A stretch of 28,800 nt of DNA, from NCBI GenBank assembly GCA_001970955.1, contig MPUH01000942.1, positions 1-28,800 of the forward strand, written 5' to 3'. A program made the position numbers and the translations under genes. The DNA comes from Stentor coeruleus. Lineage: Eukaryota; Ciliophora; Heterotrichea; Heterotrichida; Stentoridae. The notes under the pieces are model-generated. The model was given only the letters and a program-made list of their open reading frames with translations, searched no databases and had not been told where the DNA came from. Positions 26,241 through 28,800 of the stretch are shown one piece after another (the first letter of the stretch is position 1; every line of letters begins with the position of its first letter).

Positions 26241-27029
26241 TCAGAATTCTTGAAATATTCTTGAAGACATAGATGAAGGCAGGTTCTTTTGGAATGATGC
26301 TAAACGAGTCAAACTTGGCAGTGTTGGCATCCTCCCTGAGTTTTCAAATTTAATTTTATAGTTCGATATTCTCGTGTTTATTTTCTTATAATCACTTGAT
26401 CTCCTCATTATAATCCTTTGAAGCTTTGTTGGGCTTTCATCAGTTCTTTCCAAGTTATTCGCATAAGCACGGATTACTTTCATACCTTTTTCTTTATCAT
26501 GAACAGTTTCTCCTAAGTATGCGTTCAACATTAAGTTACGTCTTTGATTTGTAATACACAAGCTAAATGGCAGATCAGTTTTCTGGTTTAATATGATATT
26601 CTGCTCCATATCTCTTAATAAAGTGTTAATCCTGGACTGTTTTTTAGCCCTAGTCGAATCAAATGCCCGCAAAAACTCATGAAACTCAATAATACCAGAG
26701 CTTCTAGACCCGATATATTCTATAAGTTGCTCAACTTCTTGGCGTTTTTCTACAAGTCCAAGTGATAATAAAGGTTCATATAATTCTTCTAAACATAATG
26801 TTCCAGAATGGTCTTTATCAAGTTGTTCAAACACTTTTCTCAGATACTGTCTTTGAACAGTTTCTTGTTGAGAAGCTTTTTTCCCTCTATTTCGCATCCA
26901 CTTCCTCGTGTTGTATTGTTGAATTTTTTGCAGGTTTACTTGGAGCTGCATTTTTTTCCAGTTTTTCGGCAACTTTAGAGATGTCAATTGGAAAAAATCG
27001 TCTAGGCTCGCTGACCGGGAATTCTGCAT
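26241..27029 (-). CDS. EF-hand protein with basic flanks
   Basis: A 262-residue protein. Residues 60-122 form an EF-hand pair. The first loop D71-K-D-H-S-G-T-L-C-L-E-E82 is canonical and should bind Ca2+. The second, G107 to E118 (S-R-S-S-G-I-I-E-F-H-E), lacks the first acidic ligand and is probably structural only. The N-terminal 55 residues are basic (K-K-M-Q-L-Q, R-K-W-M-R-N-R-G-K-K) and could bind membranes or nucleic acid. The C-terminal 140 residues are basic and Ser/Arg-rich with no recognised domain. A Ca2+-responsive regulatory or cytoskeletal role is a guess from the EF-hand. It is the only gene here ending in TGA. The start is the first ATG, next to a G-rich (sense C-rich) flank. 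Confidence 0.78.
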   Translation of the reverse strand: MQNSRSASLDDFFQLTSLKLPKNWKKMQLQVNLQKIQQYNTRKWMRNRGKKASQQETVQRQYLRKVFEQLDKDHSGTLCLEELYEPLLSLGLVEKRQEVEQLIEYIGSRSSGIIEFHEFLRAFDSTRAKKQSRINTLLRDMEQNIILNQKTDLPFSLCITNQRRNLMLNAYLGETVHDKEKGMKVIRAYANNLERTDESPTKLQRIIMRRSSDYKKINTRISNYKIKFENSGRMPTLPSLTRLASFQKNLPSSMSSRIFQEF

Positions 27030-27560
27030 GGCTATTTTTATAATAATAAGATTTTTTTGTTTGGAGAATTAGATATGATAAGGTATTTTCACTTATAGAA
27101 AAATAAAATAGGGTGTTAAGGTGTTAATTTTTTAGTGCTAATTGAATGATAGATATGTTTTATTATTAGAGTTATTTTATTATTTGAAAATTTTTTGGTT
27201 TTATTTTGATTTTTTAAGGTTTTCGACTTTTTTTATTGCAAAAATAATGCTGTTAGGGAACTTTAAATCAGAGTTTATGCTTTTTTATTAAAAATGATAT
27301 GGAGTTTATGATTTTACTCATCATCATCAATACCTTTCATATAAAGATTAATATTTTTTAGTATACCCAATCTATTAAAGTATTTAATAAACTCAGTTAT
27401 CTTCTATATCCAAACTAAAATGTAAAAATATCCTAATTACCTAATTCCTAATTATACCATTCCCTTCAACCTAAAAACTATTCAATAATAATTCATACAA
27501 ATCTCCATCACTCTTTCTTTCAAACCCAAAATTTTCCAATAATAAAATCCACTAATAAAA
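27030..27560. other. Gap between divergent genes with telomere-like word
   Basis: 27061-27180 has 23 G against 3 C and contains GGGTGTTAAGGTGTTA (27111-27126), two near-copies of an 8-bp telomere-like unit. 27421-27540 has 31 C against 1 G and is the leader of COQ5. The skew flips near 27300. No gene is seen. Confidence 0.55.
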
Positions 27561-28349
27561 ATGCGACTTCTAAAAAGACTATCATCCACAGTAGACTTCG
27601 GGGCGAAAACCGTAGCTCGAGAGAAAAAACAAGAAATGGTAAATGAAGTTTTTACTAAAGTTGCAGACAAATACGACCTAATGAATGATGTTATGAGTTT
27701 AGGTATTCATAGACTATGGAAAGATGAGTTCATTAGCGATATGGGATCATTTCGAACATCAGCCCCTCTATCATTTCTTGACGTTGCTGGTGGTACAGGA
27801 GACATTGCATTTCGTATATCCAATAAACTTAAACATGAAGTCCCAGTAAATCCTCCAGATCATAATAAAATCACAGTATCAGATATAAATCCAGGAATGT
27901 TAAGTGTAGGAAAACAAAGAGCTTCAATGCTTGGGTTAAATCTTAATTGGGTTGAGGCAAATGCTGAGTCACTTCCTTTTCCTGAGAATTCATTTGATTA
28001 TTATACTATTGCTTTTGGTATAAGAAATGTTACTGATAGACTTAAAGCTATTAAAGAAGCTAAAAGAGTTTTGAAAAAAGGAGGTAGGTTTATGTGCTTA
28101 GAGTTTAGTAAAGTGAGTAATCCTGTTATTGGTCCTTTTTATGATGTTTATAATAAATATCTTATACCCAATCTTGGCTCTTTGGTCGCTGGGGATAAAG
28201 ATAGTTATCAGTATCTTATTGAAAGCATAGAGAAATTCCCAACACAAGAGGAGTTTGCTAAGATCATGGCGGAAGCTGGACTGTCAGCGATACATTATAG
28301 GAATTTGACCTTTGGTGTTGTAGCTATTCATTCTGGACTTAATCTTTAA
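27561..28349 (+). CDS. COQ5: COQ5, ubiquinone C-methyltransferase
   Basis: A 262-residue UbiE/COQ5 methyltransferase. It transfers a methyl from S-adenosylmethionine to the benzoquinol ring in ubiquinone synthesis, in the COQ complex of the mitochondrial matrix. Residues 1-20 (M-R-L-L-K-R-L-S-S-T) are basic, lack acidic residues until D12 and fit a matrix-targeting peptide. Residues 31-55 carry the family signature F-T-K-V-A-D-K-Y-D-L-M-N-D-V-M-S-L-G. The SAM-binding motif is F-L-D-V-A-G-G-T-G-D at 72-81. The later family blocks A-F-G-I-R-N-V, L-E-F-S-K-V and Y-L-I-E-S-I-E-K-F-P are present, as is the C-terminal G-V-V-A-I-H-S-G. The start follows a C-rich, almost G-free leader. Stop TAA. Complete and intronless. 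Confidence 0.96.
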   Translation: MRLLKRLSSTVDFGAKTVAREKKQEMVNEVFTKVADKYDLMNDVMSLGIHRLWKDEFISDMGSFRTSAPLSFLDVAGGTGDIAFRISNKLKHEVPVNPPDHNKITVSDINPGMLSVGKQRASMLGLNLNWVEANAESLPFPENSFDYYTIAFGIRNVTDRLKAIKEAKRVLKKGGRFMCLEFSKVSNPVIGPFYDVYNKYLIPNLGSLVAGDKDSYQYLIESIEKFPTQEEFAKIMAEAGLSAIHYRNLTFGVVAIHSGLNL

Positions 28350-28800
28350 TAGAATATGAGTTAAGACTGATATATTTAGTATTTTAGATGTTATAGAAAG
28401 TATTATTAATGCCTTTAAAATTTTAATGTTTAGATTTTAAGTCTGATATTTTTACTTGAAATGAATTTTTTATTTATCTTAGTATTTAGATGTATTTTAT
28501 AATTGTCTAGGTTTGTATTGGATTATAATGAATTCATATTATAGAATATTTTGAATGCCTATCATAAAGGATCAAAAGATTTTTGTGGTATTTTCGGAAT
28601 TCTAGGATTTTATGAAGATTATTTTTAGGAATCTTCTCTTTATGATAAAGCTAACTTACTATAACTAATGGTTTAACACACACTTAAGCGTGCATTCAAT
28701 TGATTGAAACTTTAAAATCTTGCTGACGGAAAAAAATTTATAAAAGAATAATAAGTATGGAAAGCCTATAATAAATAACAGCTGCCAAGAAGTTTTACAT
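28350..28800. other. Right-end gap, 3' flank of COQ5
   Basis: The first 250 bp have more G than C on the + strand, like other 3' flanks of plus-strand genes here. No ORF, RNA or repeat is recognised up to the window edge. Confidence 0.5.

Noticed and set aside
25872..27029. The small basic gene and the EF-hand gene as one spliced gene
   Set aside because: They are in phase, but TGA and TAA lie between them and no GT...AG segment of 15-16 nt removes both stops.
1..28800. A non-standard nuclear code for this genome (TGA = Trp or TAA/TAG = Gln)
   Set aside because: Fourteen genes end in TAA, TAG or TGA at sensible protein ends, and frames of 1752 and 968 codons contain no in-frame stop, so the standard code fits.
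1..28800. CRISPR arrays, insertion sequences, transposases and rRNA genes
   Set aside because: I looked for spaced repeats, transposase motifs and conserved rRNA words and saw none. The only clear tandem repeat is the two-copy 41-bp unit at 17113-17194.

Overview
The window looks like macronuclear DNA of a heterotrich ciliate, most likely Stentor or a close relative. It is about 70% A+T by eye and carries 14 protein genes, nearly all intronless. Two genes are each split only by a 15-nt intron (GTAAAAAATAAATAG and GTAATATGTATACAG). Introns of 15-16 nt are a heterotrich hallmark. The genes end in TAA (11), TAG (2) and TGA (1), and long reading frames such as the 1752- and 968-codon ones contain no in-frame stop. 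The working genetic code is therefore the standard one, which fits Stentor rather than Blepharisma (TGA = Trp) or Condylostoma (all three stops reassigned).

Layout from left to right: U-box protein (-); unknown protein with a duplicated Cys3His motif (+); protein with an NT-C2-like N-terminus and a coiled coil, one intron (+); giant adenylate kinase/FHA-like/protein kinase/EF-hand fusion (-); ISWI chromatin remodeller (-); MOK/RCK-type kinase (+); short coiled-coil protein ending in a CaaX box (-); coproporphyrinogen III oxidase (-); SKP1 (-); Ser-rich unknown (+), converging 8 bp from a coiled-coil/Trp-repeat protein with one intron (-); a small basic unknown and an EF-hand protein in tandem (-); and COQ5 methyltransferase (+). 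The genes do not form an operon or pathway. They mix ubiquitin ligase parts (U-box, SKP1), cilium or cytoskeleton candidates (the adenylate kinase fusion, the MOK-type kinase, the Sfi1-like protein), heme and ubiquinone synthesis, and chromatin.

The most striking large-scale pattern lies between the genes. Read on the + strand, nearly every gene unit has a C-rich, G-poor left flank and a G-rich, C-poor right flank, whichever way the gene points. Equivalently, the sense strand is C-rich upstream and G-rich downstream. Words resembling the heterotrich telomere repeat occur in some of these flanks. This could mark transcript ends, or sites where macronuclear chromosomes can be cut and capped.

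Several gaps also hold stretches that read like protein only if TAA/TAG are taken as Gln (and sometimes TGA as Trp), often with a frame change. They may be decayed genes, genes of foreign code, or chance in AT-rich DNA. By-eye counts cannot separate these, so they are reported as hypotheses only.
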